Below, one piece after another: positions 53,476-60,719 of a stretch of DNA of 64,000 bases (within the stretch, counting starts at the first letter, position 1; each line of letters starts with the position of its first letter). A program made the translations under genes and the position numbers. This DNA is from Bradyrhizobium sp. CCBAU 51627. GTDB lineage: Bacteria > Pseudomonadota > Alphaproteobacteria > Rhizobiales > Xanthobacteraceae. The DNA is taken from contig NZ_LBJG01000016.1 in the NCBI RefSeq assembly GCF_028128765.1, forward strand, positions 34,904 through 98,903, written 5' to 3'. The notes beneath the pieces were generated by a model that had not been told where the DNA came from, did not search any database, and saw only the letters and a program-made list of their open reading frames with translations.

Positions 53476-53489
53476 TTGATCTCAATCAA
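53476..53489. promoter_or_regulatory. FixK/FNR-type box in divergent promoter
   Basis: TTGATCTCAATCAA is a perfect TTGAT-N4-ATCAA palindrome. Its centre is 57-59 bases from both the cytochrome start (53425) and the CBS-BON start (53541), which suits activation at about -41.5 in both directions with 16-17 base leaders. In Bradyrhizobium, FixK2 and FnrN-like proteins bind such sites under low oxygen (established). Confidence 0.75.
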
Positions 53490-53540
53490 GACCCTGTCAC
53501 GGGCAGCAACTAGCTGTAAGGTCTCTGCGGAGTGGAAGAC

Positions 53541-54299
53541 ATGCGCGCGCACCAGATAATGTCCCGGCGGGTCATAGCTATTCGCCCTGACGCCTCCATC
53601 GCTCAGGCGATCAAGACCATGCTGGCCCACCACATCAGTGGTCTGCCGGTGACGGATTCGACGGGAAAGCTGGTCGGCATCATCTGCGAAAGCGACTTCC
53701 TCAGGCGGGCGGAGCTGGAAACGGAGCACAGCCGCAACCGGCTGCTTAGCGTCCTGCTTGGAGCGGACCGGATTGCGCGCGAGTTCGTGAAGGAGCATGG
53801 GCGCAAGGTCGAGCAGGTGATGACGCGCGATCCGGCGACGGTCAGGGAGGATACCTCCCTCGAGGAGATCGCCGAATTGATGGAGCGCCGACACCTCAAC
53901 CATGTCCCGGTGATGCGCGACGACCACATCATCGGCATCATTACCCGGTCTGACTTCCTGTCCGCGGTTGCCGGTCCGCTGACAGGCGCACCTGGCTATT
54001 CGGAAGACGACAACCAGATTCGCCGAACGGTCCTTGCGGCAATGGCAGGGAAGTCCTGGCAGCCCGTCGGCTTGAACGTCAGCGTCAGGAACGGCGTGGT
54101 GACGCTGCGAGGCGTCGTGAGCGGTGAGAATGCGCATCAGGCGGCGATCGTGGCCTGCGAGAATGCGTCCGGCGTTCGCGAAGTCGATGACCGCCTGTGC
54201 CTTCAGTCGATCGGTCCCGATCCGGAGGACGAGTACGGTGGCGGAGACTTCGTCTCGGTGCAGGCGGAGCCGTCCACGCTGGATGATGAGCCGCTGTAA
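53541..54299 (+). CDS. CBS-domain pair plus BON domain protein
   Basis: A 252-residue cytoplasmic protein. Two CBS motifs lie at about 5-60 (AHHISGLPVTDSTGKLVGIICESDFLRR) and 85-145 (VEQVMTRDPATVREDTSLEEI, HLNHVPVMRDDHIIGIITRSDF). A BON domain follows at about 160-225 (GLNVSVRNGVVTLRGVVSG). CBS pairs bind adenine nucleotides; BON domains usually contact membranes or proteins. It is a paralogue of the gene at 55072-55794. The ATG at 53541 is preceded by GGAAG; a GTG nine bases earlier is possible. Low-oxygen induction is inferred from the upstream box. Confidence 0.9.
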   Translation: MRAHQIMSRRVIAIRPDASIAQAIKTMLAHHISGLPVTDSTGKLVGIICESDFLRRAELETEHSRNRLLSVLLGADRIAREFVKEHGRKVEQVMTRDPATVREDTSLEEIAELMERRHLNHVPVMRDDHIIGIITRSDFLSAVAGPLTGAPGYSEDDNQIRRTVLAAMAGKSWQPVGLNVSVRNGVVTLRGVVSGENAHQAAIVACENASGVREVDDRLCLQSIGPDPEDEYGGGDFVSVQAEPSTLDDEPL

Positions 54300-54332
54300 C
54301 CCGCCGATTTGACCGGGCGGGCAGGCGATCGC

Positions 54333-54500
54333 CTAGTCTTCCGATGCGCGAGGGGTGAGACGGCGCCCTACGCGCCCGGGGCCGTTCTTCGAGCGGACCG
54401 GCTGCTTGGCAGGTCGGGCCATCGAGGAAAAATAGAGCGCGAATTCGAGGACGCCAAACATCGCGAGAACCATCAGCGCCTTGATTGCTTCGTTGGTCAT
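54333..54500 (-). CDS. Small single-span membrane protein (55 aa)
   Basis: A 55-residue protein with one membrane helix (IKALMVLAMFGVLEFALYFS) and a basic tail (KQPVRSKNGPGRVGRRLTP). The GGAGG site is eight bases from the ATG at 54500, ruling out the TTG 15 bases upstream, which lies before the ribosome site. It follows another small membrane-protein gene by 23 bases. Function unknown. Confidence 0.7.
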   Translation of the reverse strand: MTNEAIKALMVLAMFGVLEFALYFSSMARPAKQPVRSKNGPGRVGRRLTPRASED

Positions 54501-54523
54501 CTGGATATCCTCCAAAGGGCCTT

Positions 54524-54724
54524 CTAACGTTGTGCGATCCTGGTCATAACGTGGGTGGGATGCGGCTGTTGGACCGTCACAGTCGTCCGCCTTTGTGCGT
54601 TCAAGTCAGGATAGGTCAGGTGCAAGGCCAGCGCGGTCGTGACGATCGCGATGCCGGCAATCAGCCCGGCTACGATCACCTTCAGATGTGTTGCCTTGTC
54701 CGCCGTGTGCATCGAGTGATTCAT
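54524..54724 (-). CDS. Small membrane protein (66 aa), hypothetical
   Basis: A 66-residue protein: a short His-containing N-terminus (MNHSMHTADKATHLK), one membrane helix (VIVAGLIAGIAIVTTALALHLTY) and a polar periplasmic tail. AAGGGG is seven bases before the ATG. It is probably transcribed with the 55-residue gene downstream. The 145-base leader region upstream contains the inverted repeat CTAAGG-N6-CCTTAG (54802-54819). Function unknown. Confidence 0.7.
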   Translation of the reverse strand: MNHSMHTADKATHLKVIVAGLIAGIAIVTTALALHLTYPDLNAQRRTTVTVQQPHPTHVMTRIAQR

Positions 54725-54801
54725 TGCAGGCCCCTTGCCGGTGCGTGCCGATGAATCCTTTCTAAGGCCTAAATCCTCCGGCCGAAATTTGGGAGCATCA
54801 C

Positions 54802-54819
54802 CTAAGGGGATGTCCTTAG
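54802..54819. promoter_or_regulatory. Short inverted repeat upstream of small membrane genes
   Basis: CTAAGG and CCTTAG flank six bases, and a related CTAAGGCCTAA occurs at about 54763-54773. The pair may be a regulator site or a weak hairpin. No known consensus is matched. Confidence 0.3.
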
Positions 54820-54869
54820 CTGCACGGGAAAGGCAGCAGCGATTGCGACGCCGCGCGTCTCGCCAGCCG

Positions 54870-55049
54870 TTACCGGGGGGCCTGCCGGTCTCGTCCGGCA
54901 TAGGCGGCCATCAGCCAGACCAGGCCGGTGACCAGCAGCATGGTCACGATGGTCTGGATCAAGCCGAAGTTCAGCGCATCACGCGCCACGAACAGCGCCG
55001 TGATCGGCGCTGCTATGGCAAAGAGAATCCGAACGATCCAGCCGAGCAT
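54870..55049 (-). CDS. Small two-helix membrane protein (59 aa)
   Basis: A 59-residue protein, MLGWIVRILFAIAAPITALF, with two hydrophobic helices joined by ARDALNFG and a short basic tail (AGRDRQAPR). GAGG is five bases before the ATG. It begins 22 bases after the CBS-BON gene and is therefore in the Hsp20-CBS-BON transcript. Function unknown; it is shorter than typical listed reading frames and easily missed. Confidence 0.65.
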   Translation of the reverse strand: MLGWIVRILFAIAAPITALFVARDALNFGLIQTIVTMLLVTGLVWLMAAYAGRDRQAPR

Positions 55050-55071
55050 TGTGGCCTCGTTCTGCGGGCGT

Positions 55072-55794
55072 TCAGCTCGCGGCCTTCAGGTCTTCGGGCG
55101 ATTCCACATAGAATCCGGAATACGTATCGACGAGGCAGAGATGGTCGTGAACCTTCTTGACGCCGGAGGTGTTCTCGGCGGCGACGATCGCGGCTTGACG
55201 CGCCTCGTCGGTGGTAATCAGGCCGTGCAGATGCACGACGCCGTCGCGGACATTCACTTCAAAGCCGATCGGGCGCCAGTCGGTGGCGTTGACGGCGCGC
55301 GTGATGCGTTCGCGGACGTGCTCGTCATCGGCGGTCGGATCGGGGATTTCATGCACCAGGCTCGCCACGGTTTGCAGCACGTTCGTTCTCGTGACGATCC
55401 CGACCGGCGTCTTGCCGCGCAGGACGGGGACGCGCTTGATGTCGTTCCTCTCCATCAGGTCGACCAGTTCGGCCAGACCGGTACTTTCCTGCACCGACAC
55501 CACCTGCTTCGTCATGACATCCTCGACCTTGCGGCCGCGCTCGTGGACGAACTCGGCAGCCGCCCGTCCCGGTCCGATGAGGAATTTCAACCATGCAGCG
55601 TGCCTGCGGCCGGTGCCGATCTCGCTGCGACGGAGGAAGTCGCTTTCCGAGACCATGCCGACGAGATTGCCCGCATCGTCGATCACCGGCAGACCGCTGA
55701 TGTGCATCCGGAGCATGATCTTGGCCGCCTCCTCGATCGTGGTGTGCGGAGTTACGGCAACGACGTCTTTCGTCATGATATGATGTGCGCGCAT
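55072..55794 (-). CDS. CBS-domain pair plus BON domain protein, paralogue 2
   Basis: A 240-residue protein with the same layout as the gene at 53541: CBS 1 (IMTKDVVAVTPHTTIEEAAK, LPVIDDAGNLVGMVSESDF), CBS 2 (VEDVMTKQVVSVQESTGLAE, RVPVLRGKTPVGIVTRTN) and BON (FEVNVRDGVVHLHGLITTD). GAGGA lies seven bases before the ATG at 55794; the longer open frame runs through the Hsp20 gene in another frame and is rejected. It follows hsp20 by 77 bases and is probably induced with it. Confidence 0.9.
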   Translation of the reverse strand: MRAHHIMTKDVVAVTPHTTIEEAAKIMLRMHISGLPVIDDAGNLVGMVSESDFLRRSEIGTGRRHAAWLKFLIGPGRAAAEFVHERGRKVEDVMTKQVVSVQESTGLAELVDLMERNDIKRVPVLRGKTPVGIVTRTNVLQTVASLVHEIPDPTADDEHVRERITRAVNATDWRPIGFEVNVRDGVVHLHGLITTDEARQAAIVAAENTSGVKKVHDHLCLVDTYSGFYVESPEDLKAAS

Positions 55795-55871
55795 GTTCTG
55801 TCCTCGAGTTCGCGGGCGAGTTTCTTGGATGAGGCGAGGCTGCGATCGCCGCAGCCTCGCGTCGGTGGGCC

Positions 55872-56390
55872 TCAGGCGGCCTTCACATCGATGGTCTTGG
55901 CGGGCTTTTGGGCTTCTTCGGTCTTCGGCAGGACGACCTTCAGCACGCCGTTCTTGAACGTCGCCTCGATCTTGTCGGAGTTGACACCGTCCGGCAGCGC
56001 GAAGTAGCGCTCGAAGGAGCCATAGCGGCGCTCGGACACGTAATAGTCCTTCTTCTTTTCTTCGGTCTCTTCCTTCTTCTCGCCGCGGATGGTGAGACCG
56101 CCGTTGACGAGCTTGACGTCGATGTTCTTCTCGTCGAGGCCGGGAAGCTCGGCCGTGATCTCGTAGGCCTTCTCGCTTTCGGCGATGTCGACGGCCGGCG
56201 CATTGAAGTTCCTGGACAGGTCGCGCTCGAGCCTGGCGAGCGAGCGGAACGGCCGTTTCCAGAAGCCATTGCCGAAATCGTCGAAGATCTGGTCGATCTC
56301 GTTTCTCAGCGCCTGGAACGGCTGCCACGCCTCGCCGGTCGCAGGCGCGGTCGAGGTTTTGCTGACAGGTAATTTGGTCTCGGTTGCCAT
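55872..56390 (-). CDS. Hsp20/alpha-crystallin small heat-shock protein
   Basis: A 172-residue chaperone. The alpha-crystallin domain spans about 65-160, with VDIAESEKAYEITAELPGLD, LTIRGEKKEE and the conserved FKNGVLKVVLPK; a TIDV tail resembles the inter-subunit IxI motif. sHsps hold unfolding proteins in soluble complexes. The start at 56390 is nine bases from AGGAG; the ATG six bases earlier is too close. A FixK/FNR-like box lies 77 bases upstream, so expression is probably linked to low oxygen as well as stress. Confidence 0.95.
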   Translation of the reverse strand: MATETKLPVSKTSTAPATGEAWQPFQALRNEIDQIFDDFGNGFWKRPFRSLARLERDLSRNFNAPAVDIAESEKAYEITAELPGLDEKNIDVKLVNGGLTIRGEKKEETEEKKKDYYVSERRYGSFERYFALPDGVNSDKIEATFKNGVLKVVLPKTEEAQKPAKTIDVKAA

Positions 56391-56460
56391 GATCATGTTC
56401 TCCTTCGCGGTCGACCATTCCGGTCGCCGCGAAGAGTAGTCTTCGACCCGGACGCGGTGG

Positions 56461-56474
56461 TTGATTTCGCTCAA
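56461..56474 (-). promoter_or_regulatory. FixK/FNR-like box upstream of hsp20
   Basis: TTGA-N6-TCAA (TTGATTTCGCTCAA) matches the FixK2 consensus. Its centre is 77 bases before the hsp20 ATG; a start site about 41.5 bases downstream would leave a leader near 36 bases. The remaining space to the IclR gene (56475-56675) contains no recognised gene. Confidence 0.6.
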
Positions 56475-56675
56475 ACCTGCGCGCGGGGTTGCGGCGGATC
56501 AGGTGCACGGGTGCGAGTTGCCGGGATCACGGCCAAGGCGGCCTTGGAGTTCGTCGCCGCTGGGGCCAATCGAGCAACATAAGACAGCACTGCAGACATT
56601 TTTGGCCGCCGGCAATCAGCGGTGTCGGCCGTGCGAGTAACGCTCGGCCAGGAATGCGTGGAAGGTTGGATCGGG

Positions 56676-57452
56676 TTACGGCCCCGAAAGTGCCCCCTTG
56701 CATCGCGCCGCGAACGCCACGAGATAGCTGCCGATCTCCGCACCAAGGGCCTCTGTCGGTTCAATGTCCTGCACGCTCATGTTGAGCGCGTAAACCGGCA
56801 GACCTTGGATGACGATCGGGGTCGCGACGGCGAGTACGCCGGGCTGCCAGGAGACCGCACAATAGCCGTCGCGCCTGACCGAGCGGATCGACTTCTGCAC
56901 CTCGGCGATCAGGGTTTTGGTGGCGGCGGCATTGCGACGCCTGAACTTTACGAGCAGCCTGTCGCGCTCCCCGTCCGAAAGCCCCGCGAGATAGGCGCGC
57001 CCGAGCGAGGTCAATTCCATCGGCACCTGTTGACCGGCCACGATGCTGCGCAGCGTCGGGCGCGGGTTGTAGCGGATGGATTCCAGATAGACCATCATCG
57101 CACGATCCGCCGTCGCCAGGCCGACGTTGAGCCGGCGCCGCGTGGATTCGGCTCGCATCAGGGGACCCAGCACCTTGAGCACCGGAGATCCCATCCGAAC
57201 GGCGTGGCCGAGACTGAGAACGGCCGCGGCCAATCGATAAGTCCGCTCGGTCCGGACTTCGTCGAGCATGCCGAATGCGACCAGGGTCTTGGTCAGGCGG
57301 CTGACCGTGGAGCGGGGCAGGCCGGTTCGCTCGGCGATCTCGCCATTGCCGAGCGTATCGACGCCGGGCCGGAACGCGCGCAGGATCTCGATGCCGCGCT
57401 CCAGCGACCGGTTTCCATTTGCGCCGCCGGCATATTGCCGCGCCAGAGCCAT
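56676..57452 (-). CDS. IclR family transcriptional regulator
   Basis: A 258-residue regulator. The winged HTH (about 15-75) shows GIEILRAFRPGVDTLGNGEIAERTGLPRSTVSRLTKTL; the C-terminal effector domain has LTSLGRAYLAGLSDGERDRLL and GYCAVSWQPGVLAVATPIV. IclR proteins control aromatic or organic acid catabolism and are often autoregulated. GGAGAGG is four bases before the ATG. It is divergent from the hydratase-ligase-transporter operon, its likely target. Confidence 0.93.
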   Translation of the reverse strand: MALARQYAGGANGNRSLERGIEILRAFRPGVDTLGNGEIAERTGLPRSTVSRLTKTLVAFGMLDEVRTERTYRLAAAVLSLGHAVRMGSPVLKVLGPLMRAESTRRRLNVGLATADRAMMVYLESIRYNPRPTLRSIVAGQQVPMELTSLGRAYLAGLSDGERDRLLVKFRRRNAAATKTLIAEVQKSIRSVRRDGYCAVSWQPGVLAVATPIVIQGLPVYALNMSVQDIEPTEALGAEIGSYLVAFAARCKGALSGP

Positions 57453-57471
57453 CCGGCCTCTCCGGAGTAAA

Positions 57472-57487
57472 TTTCACTTAGTGGAAA
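57472..57487. promoter_or_regulatory. Possible IclR operator
   Basis: TTTCACTTAGTGGAAA, an imperfect palindrome with a CAC-TTA-GTG core, lies 20 bases upstream of the IclR start. IclR-type sites are often TTTCCA-rich palindromes in this position. The assignment is tentative. Confidence 0.4.
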
Positions 57488-57775
57488 CGAGGGCTGCACC
57501 TTTCTATGGCGGTTCGGTATAGACGCAAGCAATAAAACCAAGCGCAAAGCATTTCGGGAGCACGAAACGCAATGTCTCATCGTCCTGCTGGATAACCTCC
57601 GGCCCGGTTCGTCGATCTGGACGCGACGGACGCCGGCTTGAAATCGATGCATCGTTGATCGCCGGCGCAGGCGCGCCGCAAAACCCTGGTCGGCACCGCC
57701 GGCACGGCCGGAATGATGCGTCCTCCACGATGAATATCCCCGTTTGGGTATCCAACAACGATCGAAGGCCTGCAC
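57488..57775. other. Intergenic promoter region without a gene
   Basis: Together with the IclR site this makes a 323-base divergent spacer. I see no coding sequence with a ribosome site, no hairpin with a T-run and no RNA gene. It should hold the promoters for iclR and the hydratase operon; no clear sigma-70 hexamers were picked out. Confidence 0.5.
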
Positions 57776-58567
57776 ATGACCTATCAACTCATCGAATTCT
57801 CGATCGATGCCGGCATCGCGACGATCGCGCTGAACAGGCCCGATCGCCGCAACGCCATGAGCGACGACATGCGCGCGGAATTCGTGGACGCGCTCCAGGC
57901 GGTCACGAGCGACAATGCGATCCGGGCTCTGGTTTTGACAGGGCGGGGCTCCGCCTTTTGCGCAGGCGGCGACATCAGCGGCATGAAGCGCCGGCTGGAA
58001 GCTCCGCAGGGCGAAGTCGCGTTCAACGGCTGGAGCCGGCAGCAGGGCGTGCATCGGGTGCAATCCATGTTGCTCAACCTGCCGAAGCCGACCATCGCCG
58101 CTGTCAACGGCGCGGCGGCGGGTCTCGGCGCCGATACTGCGCTCGCGTGCGATTTCCTGATCGGCTCGGAGCATGCGAAGTTCACCTGGTCCTACATCAA
58201 GCGTGGGCTGATCCCCGACGGCGGCGGATCCTATTTCTTGCCGCGACGGGTCGGGCTTCCCAGAGCCAAGGAGCTGATTTTCACCGGGCGAATGGTGGAG
58301 GCCGAAGAGGCCCTTGCGCTCGGCATTCTCGATCGCAAGGTGGCTCCCCGCGAACTCCTGAGCGCGGCGAAGGCATGGGCGGCCGAGCTCGCGCAGGGAT
58401 CGCCGACCGCGCTGGCGCTGAGCAAGAAGATCCTGAACCAGTCATTCGAGCGTTCGGCGCACGAGATCTTCGATCTCGGCAGCCAGGCCCAGGCCATCTG
58501 CTACACCAGCGCCGAGCACCGCGAAGCGGTGCTGGCGTTCCTCGCAAAATCATCCTCGAAGGAGTGA
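57776..58567 (+). CDS. Enoyl-CoA hydratase/isomerase family protein
   Basis: A 263-residue crotonase-fold enzyme. Oxyanion-hole loops are GRGSAFCAGGDISGMKRRL (about 60-78) and VNGAAAGLGADTALACDF (about 104-121). The catalytic glutamates of classical hydratases are not obvious (KRGLIPDGGGSYFLPRR), so isomerase or another crotonase reaction is possible. AAGG precedes the ATG by seven bases. It begins an operon: the ligase gene follows after four bases. Confidence 0.9.
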   Translation: MTYQLIEFSIDAGIATIALNRPDRRNAMSDDMRAEFVDALQAVTSDNAIRALVLTGRGSAFCAGGDISGMKRRLEAPQGEVAFNGWSRQQGVHRVQSMLLNLPKPTIAAVNGAAAGLGADTALACDFLIGSEHAKFTWSYIKRGLIPDGGGSYFLPRRVGLPRAKELIFTGRMVEAEEALALGILDRKVAPRELLSAAKAWAAELAQGSPTALALSKKILNQSFERSAHEIFDLGSQAQAICYTSAEHREAVLAFLAKSSSKE

Positions 58568-58571
58568 CGCC

Positions 58572-60671
58572 ATGAACGCCGTCGCGCGTCTCATTCGGCC
58601 GCGGAGCGTGGCCGTGATCGGCGCATCAGCCGATCCGAACAAGACCTCGGGACGGCCGGTCTCGTTCCTGCAAAAGCACGGTTTTTCCGGCGCGATCTAC
58701 CCCGTCAACCCCAAGGTCGAGCGTATCGGGGAGCTCACCTGCTACCGTGATGTCGAGGCACTCCCGGCTGTACCCGACGTCGGGATCGTCCTGTTGGGCA
58801 CAGAGCGCGCGCATATGGCCGTGCGGGAGCTCGCCAGGAAAGGCGCGGCCGCAGCGATCGTCCTTGCCGCCGGCTACACCGAGACCGGTGAGGAGGGGGC
58901 TCAGCGCCAGAAGGAGCTTCTGGAAGCCGCCGGCTCGATGCGCATCCTTGGCCCCAACACGATCGGTCTCGTCAACCTGACCGACAACGTCGTGCTGTCC
59001 GCCTCGGGTGCGCTGGCGATGGATCGTTTCCCCGCCGGCCCGATCGGGCTGGTGTCGCAAAGCGGCGGCATTCTCGGGGCGCTGCTCTCTCGCGCGGCGG
59101 CACGGGGCATCGGATTGTCGAAGCTGGTGTCCACCAGCAACGAAGCGGATCTCGAACTTTCGGACTTCATCGAGTTTCTTGCCGCGGATGAAGCCACCCA
59201 AGTGATCGCGCTGTATGTCGAGGCTATCAGGCATCCGGCCCGTTTCCGCGAGGCGGTGCGAAAGGCGCGCGAGGCCGGCAAGCCCGTGGTGGCTTTCAAG
59301 ATCGGCCGCTCCGAGGCCGGAGCCAAGGCGGCGGTGTCGCACACCGGCGCGCTGGCCGGCTCGGATCGCATGTACGATGCGCTGTTCAGGCAGCTCGGCG
59401 TTCTCAGGGCGAAAACGTTCGAGGAACTACTCGATATTCCGGCGGCGCTCGCCGCGGGACGGAAACTCGGCGGCAAGCGCGTGGCGATCCTCACGTCCAC
59501 CGGCGGCGCCGGAACCGTCGTCTCCGACAGTCTCGGTGTCGCCGGCTTCGAAACGCCCGCGCCTGACGCGCAGACCGCAGCGCGGCTCGCCTCGCTTCAA
59601 TCAGGCTCCCACGCCAATTTCGACCGCAATCCGGTCGACCTGACCCTGGCCGGCTTGCATCCGGATATCCTGCGGGGTGCGATCCGCGCCCTGCTCGCGA
59701 GCCCGTCCTATGACGCCCTCGTGGTGATCGCGGGATCGTCGGCCGTCGGATGTCCGGCGCTGCTGGCGGATGCTATCCACGACTGCCTGCCGGACTCCGA
59801 CAAGCCGGTCATCGCCTATGTCAGCCCGCACGCGCCCGAGGTCGGCGCGGTGCTCACCGCCCGCGGCGTGCCGGCTTACACCTCGGCCGAAAGCTGCGGC
59901 TCTGCATTCTCGGGCTTGCTGCTGGCGGCCGGGTCCACGCAAGGCGAGGTTGCTGCCTCGCCCGAACGGCGGGTCGATATCAGCGATTTCTCGCAAGGCT
60001 CGCTCGACGAGGCCGAGGCCAAGGCGCTGTTCGCGCGCTTCGGCATCCCGGGGGTGAATGAGCGGATCGTCGAGACGCCGAACGAAGCGGAATCGGCGGC
60101 GCACGAGCTTGGCGGAAAAGTCGTCCTGAAGATCCTCTCCAGCGAGATCACGCACAAGAGCGAGGTCGGCGGCGTCGCAATCAATCTGACACCGGAGACG
60201 ATCGGCGGACGATTGATCGCGATGGCGAACGACGTGGAGCAGGCGATCAGTCAGCGTCCGCAACGCTTCCTTGTTCAGGAGATGATTGCGGGCGGCGCTG
60301 AATTGATTTTGGGCATGCACCGCGATGCGCTCGGCACGGCGATTCTGCTCGGCATGGGCGGCGTCACCGCGGAGCTCTTCAAGGACACGACCATGCGCCT
60401 CTTGCCGCCGCAGGGCGGCCTCAGCCGTGACGAAGCGCTCTCGATGCTGCACGAGCTGATCACCTGGCCGCTGCTCGACGGATTTCGCGGGCGGCCAAAG
60501 CTGGACGTCGAGGCTTTGGTGTCTGCGATCGTGGCGTTTTCGCTGATGGCGGCTCAGCTCGGCGAGCGCCTGATCGAGGCCGAGATCAATCCCGTCTTCG
60601 TCCTGCCGGCGGGCCAGGGTGTGCGGGCTGCGGATGGCGTCGTTGTGCTGGGTACTGCAGGTCGAACCTGA
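58572..60671 (+). CDS. Acetate-CoA ligase (ADP-forming)-type acyl-CoA synthetase
   Basis: A 699-residue fused alpha-beta NDP-forming acyl-CoA synthetase. The CoA-binding domain comes first (RPRSVAVIGASADPNKTSGR), then the succinyl-CoA-ligase-like domain with the phosphohistidine loop AVSHTGALAGSD (about 254-265), and a C-terminal ATP-grasp domain (about 470-690; GKVVLKILSSEITHKSEVGG, LVQEMIAGGAELILGMHRD). The family also includes feruloyl- and other aryl-CoA synthetases. Between a hydratase and an anion transporter, it probably activates the imported acid to its CoA ester. Confidence 0.92.
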   Translation: MNAVARLIRPRSVAVIGASADPNKTSGRPVSFLQKHGFSGAIYPVNPKVERIGELTCYRDVEALPAVPDVGIVLLGTERAHMAVRELARKGAAAAIVLAAGYTETGEEGAQRQKELLEAAGSMRILGPNTIGLVNLTDNVVLSASGALAMDRFPAGPIGLVSQSGGILGALLSRAAARGIGLSKLVSTSNEADLELSDFIEFLAADEATQVIALYVEAIRHPARFREAVRKAREAGKPVVAFKIGRSEAGAKAAVSHTGALAGSDRMYDALFRQLGVLRAKTFEELLDIPAALAAGRKLGGKRVAILTSTGGAGTVVSDSLGVAGFETPAPDAQTAARLASLQSGSHANFDRNPVDLTLAGLHPDILRGAIRALLASPSYDALVVIAGSSAVGCPALLADAIHDCLPDSDKPVIAYVSPHAPEVGAVLTARGVPAYTSAESCGSAFSGLLLAAGSTQGEVAASPERRVDISDFSQGSLDEAEAKALFARFGIPGVNERIVETPNEAESAAHELGGKVVLKILSSEITHKSEVGGVAINLTPETIGGRLIAMANDVEQAISQRPQRFLVQEMIAGGAELILGMHRDALGTAILLGMGGVTAELFKDTTMRLLPPQGGLSRDEALSMLHELITWPLLDGFRGRPKLDVEALVSAIVAFSLMAAQLGERLIEAEINPVFVLPAGQGVRAADGVVVLGTAGRT

Positions 60672-60719
60672 CGTCACCGGCAAGTCGCCGAAACAATAAA
60701 ACAGGGATGGAGGAAACGC

